64,000 nt of DNA, taken from Lachnospiraceae bacterium (GTDB taxonomy: Bacteria; Bacillota; Clostridia; Lachnospirales; Lachnospiraceae). Position 1 is the first letter of the stretch. The number at the start of each line of letters is the position of its first letter. The position numbers and the translations under genes are program-made. The stretch covers positions 124,001 through 188,000 of the forward strand of contig CAJTIU010000003.1 of the NCBI GenBank assembly GCA_910576335.1, given 5' to 3'. The notes beneath the pieces are model-generated. The model saw only the letters and a program-made list of their open reading frames with translations. It did not search any database and was not told where the DNA came from. Shown here one piece after another: positions 17,818-26,526 of this stretch.

Positions 17818-19317
17818 ATGACGCAACTATACAGAATAGCCGCGAAAAAGGATAAAGAATTTATGGGCAGATATTTAAGAGATATTCTTGGAAGATACAC
17901 AAGGATCGTTGTCTGGGGAACGGGGAATTTTTACACACTGTACAAAGAGCTATTGGATAGAAGAGTAGTTTATTTCGTGGACAATAATGCGGATAAGTGG
18001 GGGAGTACACTGAACCGAAAAGATATTTTTCCACCTGAAAAACTGAAGGAAGAGTCAGTGAATGAGACACTGGTAATTGTCTGTAACCATTATTTCGAAG
18101 AGATCTCGGTTCAGATAAAGCAGTATGGAGATTTTGACCTGATTGATATCGTAACCATGGAACTGGTACAGCAGAAGGAAAGAAAATTAGAGGCAGCAGG
18201 ACAGATGGAAGCTGGCAGTACCATTGCCATATGCGGTGGGATCCATGCGATGTGGCAGACGAACGGCTCGCGGAAATTCATAGACGGTCAGCTGGGACAG
18301 CTTCATCAGGCAGGATTCCATACAGTGGAAATCGTCCCCCTGCTGTATTACCAGTCAGGGAAGAGGGAGAGTTCCGTTCTGGCAGTAAGCTCTGACGGAC
18401 GTTACCAGGGGATATTCACAGCGGAAGAACTGGCAGGGCTTTCCCCCAAGGTCAGGGGCATGGTAATACACAGTCTGTACTACAGCCATGGAACAATGAG
18501 GGCGCTGCTGGATTCAGTCGAAGTGGAAACAAGCATCTTATATTATATACACGATTACTCCTGCCTTTGCTTTAACCGTTTTTTACACAGGGACAAAAGA
18601 CTTTGCATTGACATGGACGGGAATATGGGATGCCCTTCCTGTACTGCAAATGAAGAACGGAAATCCCATCTGCAGTTCCATCAGTCTGTATTCGAAAGAC
18701 ATAACGTACTGCTGATCGCGCCATCCGAAGATACCTGGGCAAGGGTGGAGGAGTTTTATAAGAATATCCAGATCAAAGTAATCCCCCATCTGAAATATGA
18801 TTACAGACCCTTCACGAAACGGACAAACAGCCCCCTCCGGATTGCGTATACCGGTACTGCCATATGGCATAAAGGCTGGGAGCAGTTCGCGGGGCTTGTA
18901 GACAGATTCGGCCACGCATATGACTTCTACTGTCTGGGGGAATGCCCGGATGACCTGAGAATACAGAATGTCACCTATATTCCGGTAAGGCTTCCCGGTT
19001 CCGGCAGTGCCCTTACGATGACGGAAGCACTGCAGAAGTACAGTATAGATATTGCCTATATCGGCTCCGTATGGCCTGAAACTTACAGCTACACTTATTA
19101 TGAAGCTTACGAGGCCGGCTGCTTTATCCTTACCAGCACGAAAAGCGGAAATGTATACAGACAGGTAATAAAAAATGAGAATGGCATAGCCTTTTCATGT
19201 GAGGATGACATGGCAGAATGGCTGGCAGGCGATACCGTGCAAAGGGATGTCCAGAGCCTGGATAAAAGAATCACGAATGTCCGGAACAATGAGGAGTTTT
19301 TAATATATTTTAAGTAA
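17818..19317 (+). CDS. Glycosyltransferase (GT-B type) with N-terminal Rossmann-like module
   Basis: 499 residues. The first 110 residues are the locus module (RIVVWGTGNFYTLYKELL, VYFVDNNADKWG). The later half has GT-B hallmarks: IAYTGTAIWHKGWEQFAGLV at the start of the donor domain, and YYEAYEAGCFILTSTKSGN as the Glu-containing donor loop. In the middle is a CxxC pair (MGCPSCTANE), possibly a zinc knuckle. The ribosome site is weak (GGGTAG), so translation may depend on upstream genes. The family number cannot be fixed by eye; GT4-like is the best guess. Confidence 0.65.
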   Translation: MTQLYRIAAKKDKEFMGRYLRDILGRYTRIVVWGTGNFYTLYKELLDRRVVYFVDNNADKWGSTLNRKDIFPPEKLKEESVNETLVIVCNHYFEEISVQIKQYGDFDLIDIVTMELVQQKERKLEAAGQMEAGSTIAICGGIHAMWQTNGSRKFIDGQLGQLHQAGFHTVEIVPLLYYQSGKRESSVLAVSSDGRYQGIFTAEELAGLSPKVRGMVIHSLYYSHGTMRALLDSVEVETSILYYIHDYSCLCFNRFLHRDKRLCIDMDGNMGCPSCTANEERKSHLQFHQSVFERHNVLLIAPSEDTWARVEEFYKNIQIKVIPHLKYDYRPFTKRTNSPLRIAYTGTAIWHKGWEQFAGLVDRFGHAYDFYCLGECPDDLRIQNVTYIPVRLPGSGSALTMTEALQKYSIDIAYIGSVWPETYSYTYYEAYEAGCFILTSTKSGNVYRQVIKNENGIAFSCEDDMAEWLAGDTVQRDVQSLDKRITNVRNNEEFLIYFK

Positions 19318-19335
19318 GCAGGGGGTGGAAACGGA

Positions 19336-21297
19336 ATGGGAAAAGAACAGGAAGAAATTATACAGGCATTCAGAAATGCCTATGATCCGGCAGGGAAAGA
19401 GCCGCTCGCAATCTATGGAACAGGGATCAATGCGCAGGCTGTCATCACTAGCTGCGGGGACTATCCGATTGCCGGGGTTGTGGACGCTGCCAGGACAGGG
19501 GAGACTTTCTGCGGTCTTCCGGTGCTGTCGCCGGATGAGGTCGTGGAAAGGCACATCAGGAAGATTGTGGTGGTTGCAAGGCCGTCGGTTCTTGGAATTA
19601 TTTACAAAAGAATTCAGGGATGGTGCGCGGGCAACGGAATCCTTGTGTCGGACATATATGGAAATGATATTGCACAGAAGATTAAAGTTAGGACACATGA
19701 CATGCCTTATTATAAGCTGACCTGTGATGACCTCAGACGGGAAATTGACAGCCATGAGATTATTTCATTTGATATTTTTGATACGCTGCTGATGCGAAAG
19801 GTCTATGAACCGGCAGATGTATTTTCCCTGGTGGACAGGGAGCTCGGGGACCGCTTCCCGTTTCTCTTTTCCGAAGAAAGGAAGGCAGCAGAGCGCGGAC
19901 TTGGGAAGGAATGTGAACCGACCATTTATCAGATCTACGGATATCTTGCAGAAAAGCACCATCTGTCAGAAAAAGAGATGTTGGATCTGCTGTCCCGGGA
20001 GCTTGAAAAGGAGAAATCTGTACTTTGTGTCAGGGAAAGAATGAAGCACTGCATGGAATACTGCATCCGGCAGGGGAAAAAGGTATATCTTGTGTCCGAT
20101 ATGTACCTTCCGGCAGAGCTTCTGGGGGAGCTGCTCGGACAGTACGGAATAACCGGGTATACGGAGCTTCTGGTTTCCTGCGATTACCGTACACGTAAGC
20201 CGGAAAGGCTGTTTGAGGTGTTAAAGGGAAAGGCAGGGAGGACAGACATTCTCCATATCGGGGATCATAAAGAGGCTGATTATGATGCCTCAAAGAGGCA
20301 TGGGATCGATGCATTTCTCATCATGCCGTCCATTCGGATGATGGAGTGCTCCGCTTACAGCGACGCTTTCATTCACCTGAAATCTGTCCCCAGCAGGATC
20401 ATGCTCGGGATGCTGGCAGCAGAGGTGTTCCGGGATCCCTTTGTCCTTAGCGGGACGAAAGGAACTCCTGTCATCGCGGATGCAGAACACTTCGGCTATG
20501 CATTCATTGCCCCGCTGGCATTATCCTTTACTGTATGGATGATTCATAAGGTCAGAAGCTATAAGGATGCTGTCCTCCTGTTTTCAGCAAGGGACGGGTG
20601 GATCCTACAGAAGATTTTCCGCCAGCTTGCAGAAGCATGGAAGCTTTCAGCGCTTCCGGAAGATCTTTATCTCATGGTCTCCCGGAAGGCGCTGGAACTT
20701 GCAGGTCGGGGAGGGGAGACGGAGAAAAATTACCGGGCATATCTGGAAACACTTGGCCTGGAGGGATATGATACCGTTTTTTATGTTGACTTTATGTCAA
20801 GAGGAACCTGCCAGTCCCTGCTTGAGAGTATCACAGGGAGGAAATTACAGGGGATTTATTTCCAGAAGAGTGTAAGCGGCATTGCCTCAAAGGATGCCGT
20901 TCAGGTATGGGCATATTTTAAAGAAAGATCTGCACATGAGAAGGACTTAAGGATCTTCGCATTGTGCGATTTCCTGGAGTGTATCTTTACTTCATATCTT
21001 CCGTCCTTTTACAGGATCAGCAGGGAAGGGGAATATGTATATGAGACAGAAAAAAGAACAGAGAGCCAGCTGGAAATCCTAAAAAAGATACATTCCGGAA
21101 TTTTCCGGTACTGTAAAGAATTTGCGGAAATCTTCACGGAACTGCCGGGGGACATGCCTTCCAGTGAGTTCTGCGATGAGATTCTGAAATTTACATCCTC
21201 GGAGTACAGCCGTACAGAGATTCCGGAACTGAAGGATTTCATGCTGGATGACTGGCTTGGCGGTGACAAAAACACGGGGATGGACGCACTAATGTAA
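19336..21297 (+). CDS. HAD-superfamily protein with N-terminal Rossmann-like module
   Basis: 653 residues. Residues 20-60 are the locus module (PLAIYGTGINAQAVITSCG, VVDAARTGETFCG). A HAD domain begins near residue 140: ISFDIFDTLLMRK (DxDxT type nucleophile motif), then VYLVSDMYLPAEL with a Ser/Asp in motif II, RKPERLFEVL with the motif III Lys, and HIGDHKEADYDASKRHG as motif IV. This pattern matches the large HAD proteins of COG5610 found in surface-glycan loci. The last 250 residues (LFSARDGWILQKI, FYVDFMSRGTCQSLLE) form a second domain seen in the same group. Phosphatase or phosphotransferase activity on a sugar phosphate is likely. Confidence 0.7.
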   Translation: MGKEQEEIIQAFRNAYDPAGKEPLAIYGTGINAQAVITSCGDYPIAGVVDAARTGETFCGLPVLSPDEVVERHIRKIVVVARPSVLGIIYKRIQGWCAGNGILVSDIYGNDIAQKIKVRTHDMPYYKLTCDDLRREIDSHEIISFDIFDTLLMRKVYEPADVFSLVDRELGDRFPFLFSEERKAAERGLGKECEPTIYQIYGYLAEKHHLSEKEMLDLLSRELEKEKSVLCVRERMKHCMEYCIRQGKKVYLVSDMYLPAELLGELLGQYGITGYTELLVSCDYRTRKPERLFEVLKGKAGRTDILHIGDHKEADYDASKRHGIDAFLIMPSIRMMECSAYSDAFIHLKSVPSRIMLGMLAAEVFRDPFVLSGTKGTPVIADAEHFGYAFIAPLALSFTVWMIHKVRSYKDAVLLFSARDGWILQKIFRQLAEAWKLSALPEDLYLMVSRKALELAGRGGETEKNYRAYLETLGLEGYDTVFYVDFMSRGTCQSLLESITGRKLQGIYFQKSVSGIASKDAVQVWAYFKERSAHEKDLRIFALCDFLECIFTSYLPSFYRISREGEYVYETEKRTESQLEILKKIHSGIFRYCKEFAEIFTELPGDMPSSEFCDEILKFTSSEYSRTEIPELKDFMLDDWLGGDKNTGMDALM

Positions 21298-21310
21298 GGA
21301 GGATGTACAG

Positions 21311-22507
21311 TTGACCAGGAAATGTATTGTATGGGGAGCGGGGAATTACGGGAGAAGGCTGGTTCCCATGCTGGATGAAGAGGGATATGCCATAACTGCA
21401 TTCTGTGATATGGACAGGGAGCTGGAAGGCAGCAGGATTCATGGATACGAAGTTATTTCTGTGGATAAGGCAGCAGAGATGTGCCGTGGGGATAAGGGAC
21501 TGTCTGTAATAATAGGGATATTCGATTATGCTGCCGCAGAAGACGTAAAGGGCCGTATCAGGGATCAGTTTCCAGATCATACTGACGTAAAGTCAGGACA
21601 TGACATACAGGATGCATACGAAAACAGGATCCTCAGGCTCTGTCACCAGAATATGGTATTCAGGTGGAATGTGGAGCTGGGGGAAGCTTTCCAGACATGG
21701 CTGGATCATCTGATGAGCGAAGCCGCGTACTGGGTAAAGGAAGTGGCAGACCGGCGGGGCAGGAATCATGGATACAATGTCATGTGTAGGAAAAACGACA
21801 GCTTTGACCATAAAGAGATCCTCCGGGAAATAAGGGCGGATGAAACCGTCATGGATATAGGATGCGGGCTTGTATCCAGGTTCGGAAGCAGGCTGGGGCA
21901 TGGAGGTACGGTGAAGCTTGTCCCGGTGGATGCACTGGCACATTTTTATAATGTAATCAATGACCGGATACAGGATGGATATAAAAAGGATTACAGATGC
22001 CAGTTTGGGCTGTTTGAGTTTTTGGGAAATACATTTGGCAGGAATTATGCGGATTATATCATTGTGGACAATGCGCTAGATCACTGCATTGACCCGTGGA
22101 GGAGCCTTGTGGAATGTCTGTATGTCCTGAAAACGGACGGGCGGATGTACATGAACCACAGACGGGCCGAGGCGGTTTATGAGGGATGGTCCGGACTGCA
22201 CAGATGGAATATTGACTGCGACGGCGGGGATCTGATCATATGGAATAAGGAGAATGCAGTAAATGTCACGGAAAGGCTAAAAGAGATTGCAGACATTTCT
22301 GTAACGTATGATGATGCGGGCGGGGTCAGGGAGCGTCAGAACCTGGGCGTCAGAATTGTCAAGAAAAAGGATTTTGAACTGTCTGCCTTTTTAGGGCTTC
22401 ATAAAGAAAATGCGGTACTGACAGGGATGGTTGACAGGCTTATGGAAAAGCTGTCTTCGGACAGCAGGGTATTCCTGGATATGTTGGAGGGTGCAGAGTA
22501 TATGTAA
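21311..22507 (+). CDS. SAM-dependent methyltransferase with N-terminal Rossmann-like module
   Basis: 398 residues, starting at TTG 21311 (AAGGAGG is eight bases upstream). The locus module is at the very N-terminus: CIVWGAGNYGRRLVPMLDE, then AFCDMDRELEGS. The methyltransferase core follows from about residue 175, with motif I VMDIGCGLVSRFGSR, PVDALAHFYN after the second strand, and YIIVDNALDHCIDPWRSL, which resembles the 'HxxDP' acceptor loop of sugar or lipid methyltransferases. It is the second methyltransferase of the locus and the first of the GC-richer half. Confidence 0.7.
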   Translation: MTRKCIVWGAGNYGRRLVPMLDEEGYAITAFCDMDRELEGSRIHGYEVISVDKAAEMCRGDKGLSVIIGIFDYAAAEDVKGRIRDQFPDHTDVKSGHDIQDAYENRILRLCHQNMVFRWNVELGEAFQTWLDHLMSEAAYWVKEVADRRGRNHGYNVMCRKNDSFDHKEILREIRADETVMDIGCGLVSRFGSRLGHGGTVKLVPVDALAHFYNVINDRIQDGYKKDYRCQFGLFEFLGNTFGRNYADYIIVDNALDHCIDPWRSLVECLYVLKTDGRMYMNHRRAEAVYEGWSGLHRWNIDCDGGDLIIWNKENAVNVTERLKEIADISVTYDDAGGVRERQNLGVRIVKKKDFELSAFLGLHKENAVLTGMVDRLMEKLSSDSRVFLDMLEGAEYM

Positions 22508-22508
22508 T

Positions 22509-22629
22509 GGTGAAGGGATGTACAGACGGGAGGGAAGAACGGCAGGAAACGGTGAAAGGACGTACAGGAGGGAAGGACGGCAGGAAATGGTGAAGGGATA
22601 TATGGGAGGAAATGATGACCGGAAACAGG
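22509..22629 (+). repeat. Three imperfect direct repeats carrying ribosome sites
   Basis: Units of about 38-42 bases start at 22509, 22551 and 22589 and share GGTGAA(G/A)GGA, then a GGGAGG(G)AA core. The third unit merges into the ribosome site and start of the next gene. The repeats fill the whole gap between two genes and look like recent tandem duplication of a translation-initiation region. Confidence 0.7.
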
Positions 22630-23739
22630 ATTAAGATCTTACATATGACCCCAGTGGATATTAATAACGGAGTATACCGCTACATATTTAATCATATGGG
22701 CTTTATGGACATGCAGAAATACCAGTTCGCATTTCTGACAAAGGGCGCGGAAGCACTCAGGCAGACTAGCGAATGCCGGAAATACGGATTTCCGGTACAT
22801 ATGCTGCAGAATACGCAGAGGGACAGCCGGGAAGGGCTTAAGGAAGAGGTCATCCGGGTTCTTGGCCGCGGGTATGACGCCATACATCTTCACACAAGTT
22901 CATGGAGGGGCTTCCTAATTGAGCAGACGGCTATGGAAATGGGAATCGGGCAGGTGATCGTCCATTCTCACAGTACAGGGATTGATGTGCCGGACGACAG
23001 GGAGCGCCAGAAACAGACAGAGGAGCATGAGAGGTATAAAAGTCTGTTTTCTATGGAATATGCCACGGATGTATGCGCCTGTTCGGCGCTGGCGGCGGAC
23101 TGGCTGTATGGACCGGGAGTTCCGGCGGACCGGATTCAGATCCTGCCGAATGCAATCGACGTGGAAAGATACCATTTCCATCCGGAAAAAAGAAGGCAGA
23201 TTCGCGAGGCTCTGAACCTTGGGGGACGGATTGTAATTGGAAATACAGGAAGATACAGCTATCAGAAAAACCAGGAATTTTTAATCAGGGCATTCGCCAG
23301 GGCCCATGAACGTAATCCTGCCCTGTTTCTGCTCTGTCTGGGGGAAGGGGAGCAGCTTGGAAGCTTAAAAAGGCTGGCCGGCCGGCTTGACATCGGGGAC
23401 AGTGTCCTGTGCATGGACTGGAGGAATAACCCGGAGGATTATCTGCAGGGAATGGATCTGTTCTGTCTTCCATCGCGCTTCGAGGGTCTTCCGATCTCAG
23501 CCATAGAAGCACAGGCAGCCGGGTTAAGGTGTCTGGTTTCCGACTGTGTGACAGGGGAGGTACGGATTACAGATCTTGTGACATTTCTTCCTTTGGACGA
23601 AATGCTCTGGGCAGAGGAATTGGCAGGGTGCCGGATCAATGAAGGACGGGACAGACAGGATGAAAAGATAGCCGGTGCCGGATATGATATCCGGACTGCG
23701 GCAGAGCGACTGGAGGAGCTTTACAAAAAAGGCGGATGA
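22612..23739 (+). CDS. Glycosyltransferase family 4 protein
   Basis: 375 residues; the start could equally be the second ATG at 22615, which is better spaced from GGGAGG. The GT-B fold is clear: ILHMTPVDINNGVYRYIFNH with the glycine-rich acceptor loop, HLHTSSWRGFLIE, VIGNTGRYSYQKNQEFLIRA at the start of the donor domain, and CLPSRFEGLPISAIEAQAAG, the EX7E-like donor motif. It has no Rossmann-like module. The order and orientation put it in the same operon, behind the triplicated ribosome-site repeat. Confidence 0.85.
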   Translation: MMTGNRIKILHMTPVDINNGVYRYIFNHMGFMDMQKYQFAFLTKGAEALRQTSECRKYGFPVHMLQNTQRDSREGLKEEVIRVLGRGYDAIHLHTSSWRGFLIEQTAMEMGIGQVIVHSHSTGIDVPDDRERQKQTEEHERYKSLFSMEYATDVCACSALAADWLYGPGVPADRIQILPNAIDVERYHFHPEKRRQIREALNLGGRIVIGNTGRYSYQKNQEFLIRAFARAHERNPALFLLCLGEGEQLGSLKRLAGRLDIGDSVLCMDWRNNPEDYLQGMDLFCLPSRFEGLPISAIEAQAAGLRCLVSDCVTGEVRITDLVTFLPLDEMLWAEELAGCRINEGRDRQDEKIAGAGYDIRTAAERLEELYKKGG

Positions 23740-23764
23740 TTCTGGGATGAGGTGAAACAGGAGA

Positions 23765-24724
23765 ATGATCAGGACAGAGGATTTAGGCGCATACGGGACA
23801 ATTGTGGGATATGGCATCGGACAGAATTATGAGCAGATAAAAGACCGGCTGGAAGGCAGGATCACCTTCAGTTATCTTGCAGATAAACGATGGGAAAATT
23901 CAGATACGCACGAGTATGACGGTATTCCGGTAATATCACTGCAGGAATTAAAGAAACTAAAAAATACACTGGTGGTGCTGTTTCCCAAGTTCAAAACCGT
24001 AAGGGATGTGATTGCAAGAGAACTGGGGGATTCGGGACCTGATATCTGTTACATCCATGATCTTTTTTCGACAGAATACGTAATCAGCAGCAGGGATCTG
24101 GTCAGGAGGCTTCCTGAAAAGGAATATCAGGATGAATTTCATAACAGTATCCTGTTCGACGAAACCATTCCAGAAAATATTACAATCTTCTTTTATGGAA
24201 AAAATAACACAGTAAAAATAGGAAGGAATCTGTCGGTGAATCATCTGGATATTCATTCCGGGAACAATGCGTTCTGTACCATCGGGGATCATACGTCCAT
24301 CCAACAGGCCGGTTTCTGGGTTTCGGATGCCAGGCTGGAAATAGGAAGGGACTGCATGCTGTCATCGGGAATTGTAATCCGGACACATGATGACCATCAT
24401 ATTTTTGACCGGAGCAGCCATAAAAGAGTGAACATACCAAAAGATGTGAAAGTAGGGAACCAGGTGTGGCTCGGTTATGAGACCGTTCTGCTTGCCGGTG
24501 CACAGATCGGTACAGGCTCGGTTGCAGGGGCGAGGACAGTAACCTCCTCCCGCTTCGGAGACCATGTGCTCCTTGCGGGATGCCCCGCAAGGGTAATACG
24601 TGAGGATGTGTGCTGGAGCAGGGACAATACGGGATTCTTCCAGCGCGGCAGCCTGGAGGAGTGCGAGGACAGAACTGCACTGGAATATATGTGGGATTCC
24701 GATGTGACAGGCCGGAGGCTGTAA
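23765..24724 (+). CDS. Hexapeptide-repeat acyltransferase with N-terminal Rossmann-like module
   Basis: 319 residues. The N-terminal 110 residues hold a variant of the locus module (TIVGYGIGQNYEQIKDRL, SYLADKRW). The C-terminal half is a left-handed beta-helix acyltransferase: LSVNHLDIHSGNNAFCTIGD, then TSIQQAGFWVSDARLEIGRD, and the closing HIFDRSSHKRVNIPKDVKVG...VWLGYETVLLAG, which carries the catalytic-type His region. This arrangement is like PglD-type acetyltransferases. It likely O- or N-acetylates a sugar of the glycan. The ribosome site (AGGAG) is unusually close to the ATG. Confidence 0.8.
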   Translation: MIRTEDLGAYGTIVGYGIGQNYEQIKDRLEGRITFSYLADKRWENSDTHEYDGIPVISLQELKKLKNTLVVLFPKFKTVRDVIARELGDSGPDICYIHDLFSTEYVISSRDLVRRLPEKEYQDEFHNSILFDETIPENITIFFYGKNNTVKIGRNLSVNHLDIHSGNNAFCTIGDHTSIQQAGFWVSDARLEIGRDCMLSSGIVIRTHDDHHIFDRSSHKRVNIPKDVKVGNQVWLGYETVLLAGAQIGTGSVAGARTVTSSRFGDHVLLAGCPARVIREDVCWSRDNTGFFQRGSLEECEDRTALEYMWDSDVTGRRL

Positions 24725-24769
24725 GTGGGCCGGCTAGGCTGTGTTAAAGGAAAGGGAGAGTATGGACAG

Positions 24770-25846
24770 ATGGGCATGACGCAGAGAATCTATATCGTTG
24801 GAGCACATTCGAGAGCCCGGACACTGGGAGTGTATTTGCAGTACTTGAATCCGGGGGTGGTAATAGAGGCATATTTATATGATAATGAGGAGCACAACCC
24901 TGAAAGGATTGGAAGCACCCCGGTCATCCGACTGGATGAACATGCAGGTTTACATACAGAGTATCCGGTATATATCGGAACAAGGGGAATTTACCATCCC
25001 CGGATCACAGAGTATCTTGAAGGCCTTGGTTTTGAAAAAATCCATCCGGTAACGGTGGAACTGGACCGGCAGCTTCGGAACGCTTATCTGCAGAAATATT
25101 TTACCAGTACCGGGCGGAGTTTTTCCAAGATTGAGAAACTTAACGATAAAACAGAGAAATCTGCGGCAGTGTATGTAGTCCGGTCAGTATTTGACAAACC
25201 GTTGCAGCAGTTGTATGAACCGACTCCTTATGAAAAGGAGATCCAGGCAGGAGCGGCCCTTACCCGGGAACGTCTTTCAGATAAAATGGTGACGGATGAT
25301 ACAGGAAAGCACATTTCTGCCAGGAATAAGCAGTTTTGCGAGCTGACGGCTCTTTACTGGATCTGGAAGAATGCAAAGGAGGATATCGTGGGAATGGCGC
25401 ATTACAGACGGCGTTTTATTCTTCCAGAGGACTGGGTGGAGTGCATGAGAAAGAATGAGGTGGACGTGATCCTGCCGGTACCGTTATATGTTGCACCAAG
25501 TGTGGCGGACAATTACAGGGAGCGTCATGATGCTTCGGACTGGGAATATATGATGCAGTATTTAAAAGAAAACCGGGGGATGGAATATAATCAGGCGGAA
25601 GAGTTTTTTGGGAGGAACCTGTATTCCCCCTGTAATATGTTCATTATGCGAAAAGAAGTACTGGATGAACTGTGTACGTGGTTATTCCCTGTTTTATTTC
25701 AGGCGGCAGGGTACGGCGGGGAAAAAGAAGACCATTACCAGAACCGCTACCCAGGGTTTCTCTCGGAAAGGCTGATATCATTTTATTTTGAAAAACATAA
25801 AAATCGGTATAAGGTAGTTTATGCGGATAAGAATTTCCTAAGTTAG
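24770..25846 (+). CDS. DUF4422 family glycosyltransferase-like protein with N-terminal Rossmann-like module
   Basis: 358 residues from ATG 24770, ten bases after GGGAGAG; a GTG at 24725 would touch the previous stop and is an alternative. The N-terminus is the most degenerate copy of the locus module (IYIVGAHSRARTLGVYLQ, YLYDNEEHNPE). From about residue 125 it matches DUF4422: YEKEIQAGAALTRERLSDKM, then LTALYWIWKNAKEDIVGMAHYRRRF, and SPCNMFIMRKEVLDELC. DUF4422 proteins occur in capsule and LPS-like clusters and are regarded as transferases. It is the last gene of the glycan locus; a palindromic repeat follows its stop. Confidence 0.75.
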   Translation: MGMTQRIYIVGAHSRARTLGVYLQYLNPGVVIEAYLYDNEEHNPERIGSTPVIRLDEHAGLHTEYPVYIGTRGIYHPRITEYLEGLGFEKIHPVTVELDRQLRNAYLQKYFTSTGRSFSKIEKLNDKTEKSAAVYVVRSVFDKPLQQLYEPTPYEKEIQAGAALTRERLSDKMVTDDTGKHISARNKQFCELTALYWIWKNAKEDIVGMAHYRRRFILPEDWVECMRKNEVDVILPVPLYVAPSVADNYRERHDASDWEYMMQYLKENRGMEYNQAEEFFGRNLYSPCNMFIMRKEVLDELCTWLFPVLFQAAGYGGEKEDHYQNRYPGFLSERLISFYFEKHKNRYKVVYADKNFLS

Positions 25847-25849
25847 AAG

Positions 25850-25893
25850 CAATTTGGGACGGGGCATTTTTAAAAATGCCCCGTCCCAAATTG
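25850..25893. repeat. Palindromic GGGACGGGG repeat, copy A
   Basis: A 44-base perfect palindrome (half CAATTTGGGACGGGGCATTT...) three bases after the stop of the DUF4422 gene. It is followed by AAAATGGGGTGTCCC. About 60 bases are identical to copy B at 31150. Placed to end the glycan operon, it can fold in either direction and probably acts as a terminator. Confidence 0.85.
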
Positions 25894-26054
25894 AAAATGG
25901 GGTGTCCCCTAAATTAAATATTAAGAAAAGTCTCATTGCTTCATTTGGCCAAAGTTGCTATACTATATTAAAAAGGAAATAATTAGCAATTGCATGTTCA
26001 AAAGGAGTATAAACAATTGCTCCGAAAATATAGACAGGAACAAGGAGGCATTCC
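25894..26054 (+). promoter_or_regulatory. Leader and probable promoter of the zinc-ribbon/flagellin pair
   Basis: An AT-rich gap. TTGGCC/TTGCTA and TATATT near 25950-25970 could be promoter elements; the direct repeats GCAATTGC and CAATTGC (about 25986 and 26024) are also visible. No flagellar sigma-28-type TAAA...GCCGATAA promoter is evident. AAGGAGG at 26043 serves the next gene. Confidence 0.35.
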
Positions 26055-26432
26055 ATGGGCACGATTTTACAGGGAACATGTTCAGGGTGCGGTTATCACG
26101 CAGAGTTGTATACAGGCGGAGGGCAGCAGGACTGCAATCCGGAGACAGCGCTTAAGGTCTCGCGGAATAATCCGCAGCTTGCGGCAGCACTTAAGGAGAA
26201 CGCATGGTTTCGGATTGACCGCAGGACTGCGATCTGCAATCATTGCCATAAATTTGTGGCTGCGGAGAATATTATCTACCAGCATAGGGACGGCCGGGGG
26301 CGGAAGATTACAGGTGTCTGCCCGGATTGCGGCGGTCCGCTTCTGGTGTGGCCGTCAGAGAGTACGGAGGGGATTCCCTGTCCGGTCTGCGGGCAGCCGG
26401 TTTCACTGACAGCTGCAGGGGTATGGGACTAA
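26055..26432 (+). CDS. Zinc-ribbon protein upstream of the flagellin gene
   Basis: 125 residues with four Cys-x-x-Cys knuckles: CSGC near the N-terminus, CNHC, CPDC and CPVC. Two zinc ribbons are therefore likely, the first pair CSGC/CNHC enclosing about 60 residues and the second CPDC/CPVC close together. There is no catalytic motif. AAGGAGG precedes the ATG. It is separated from the flagellin gene by only 94 bases, and both are bracketed by palindromic repeats, so it may regulate, fold or help export the flagellin. Function unknown. Confidence 0.65.
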   Translation: MGTILQGTCSGCGYHAELYTGGGQQDCNPETALKVSRNNPQLAAALKENAWFRIDRRTAICNHCHKFVAAENIIYQHRDGRGRKITGVCPDCGGPLLVWPSESTEGIPCPVCGQPVSLTAAGVWD

Positions 26433-26488
26433 CCGGCTGAATTAGATAGTATATGCTGCATAGCGGAATAAGCAGCAGAGGAAAATAA

Positions 26489-26506
26489 GGGAGACTGCAG
26501 TCTCCC
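26489..26506. promoter_or_regulatory. 18-bp perfect palindrome in the flagellin leader
   Basis: GGGAGACTG followed directly by its reverse complement, ending 20 bases before the flagellin start, with AAAAGGAAAGGAAG between. In RNA it would form a hairpin beside the ribosome site. Flagellin leaders in Firmicutes are often controlled by CsrA, which binds GGA motifs next to hairpins; two GGA motifs are present here. That link is an inference. Confidence 0.5.
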
Positions 26507-26526
26507 AAAAGGAAAGGAAGATTGAT

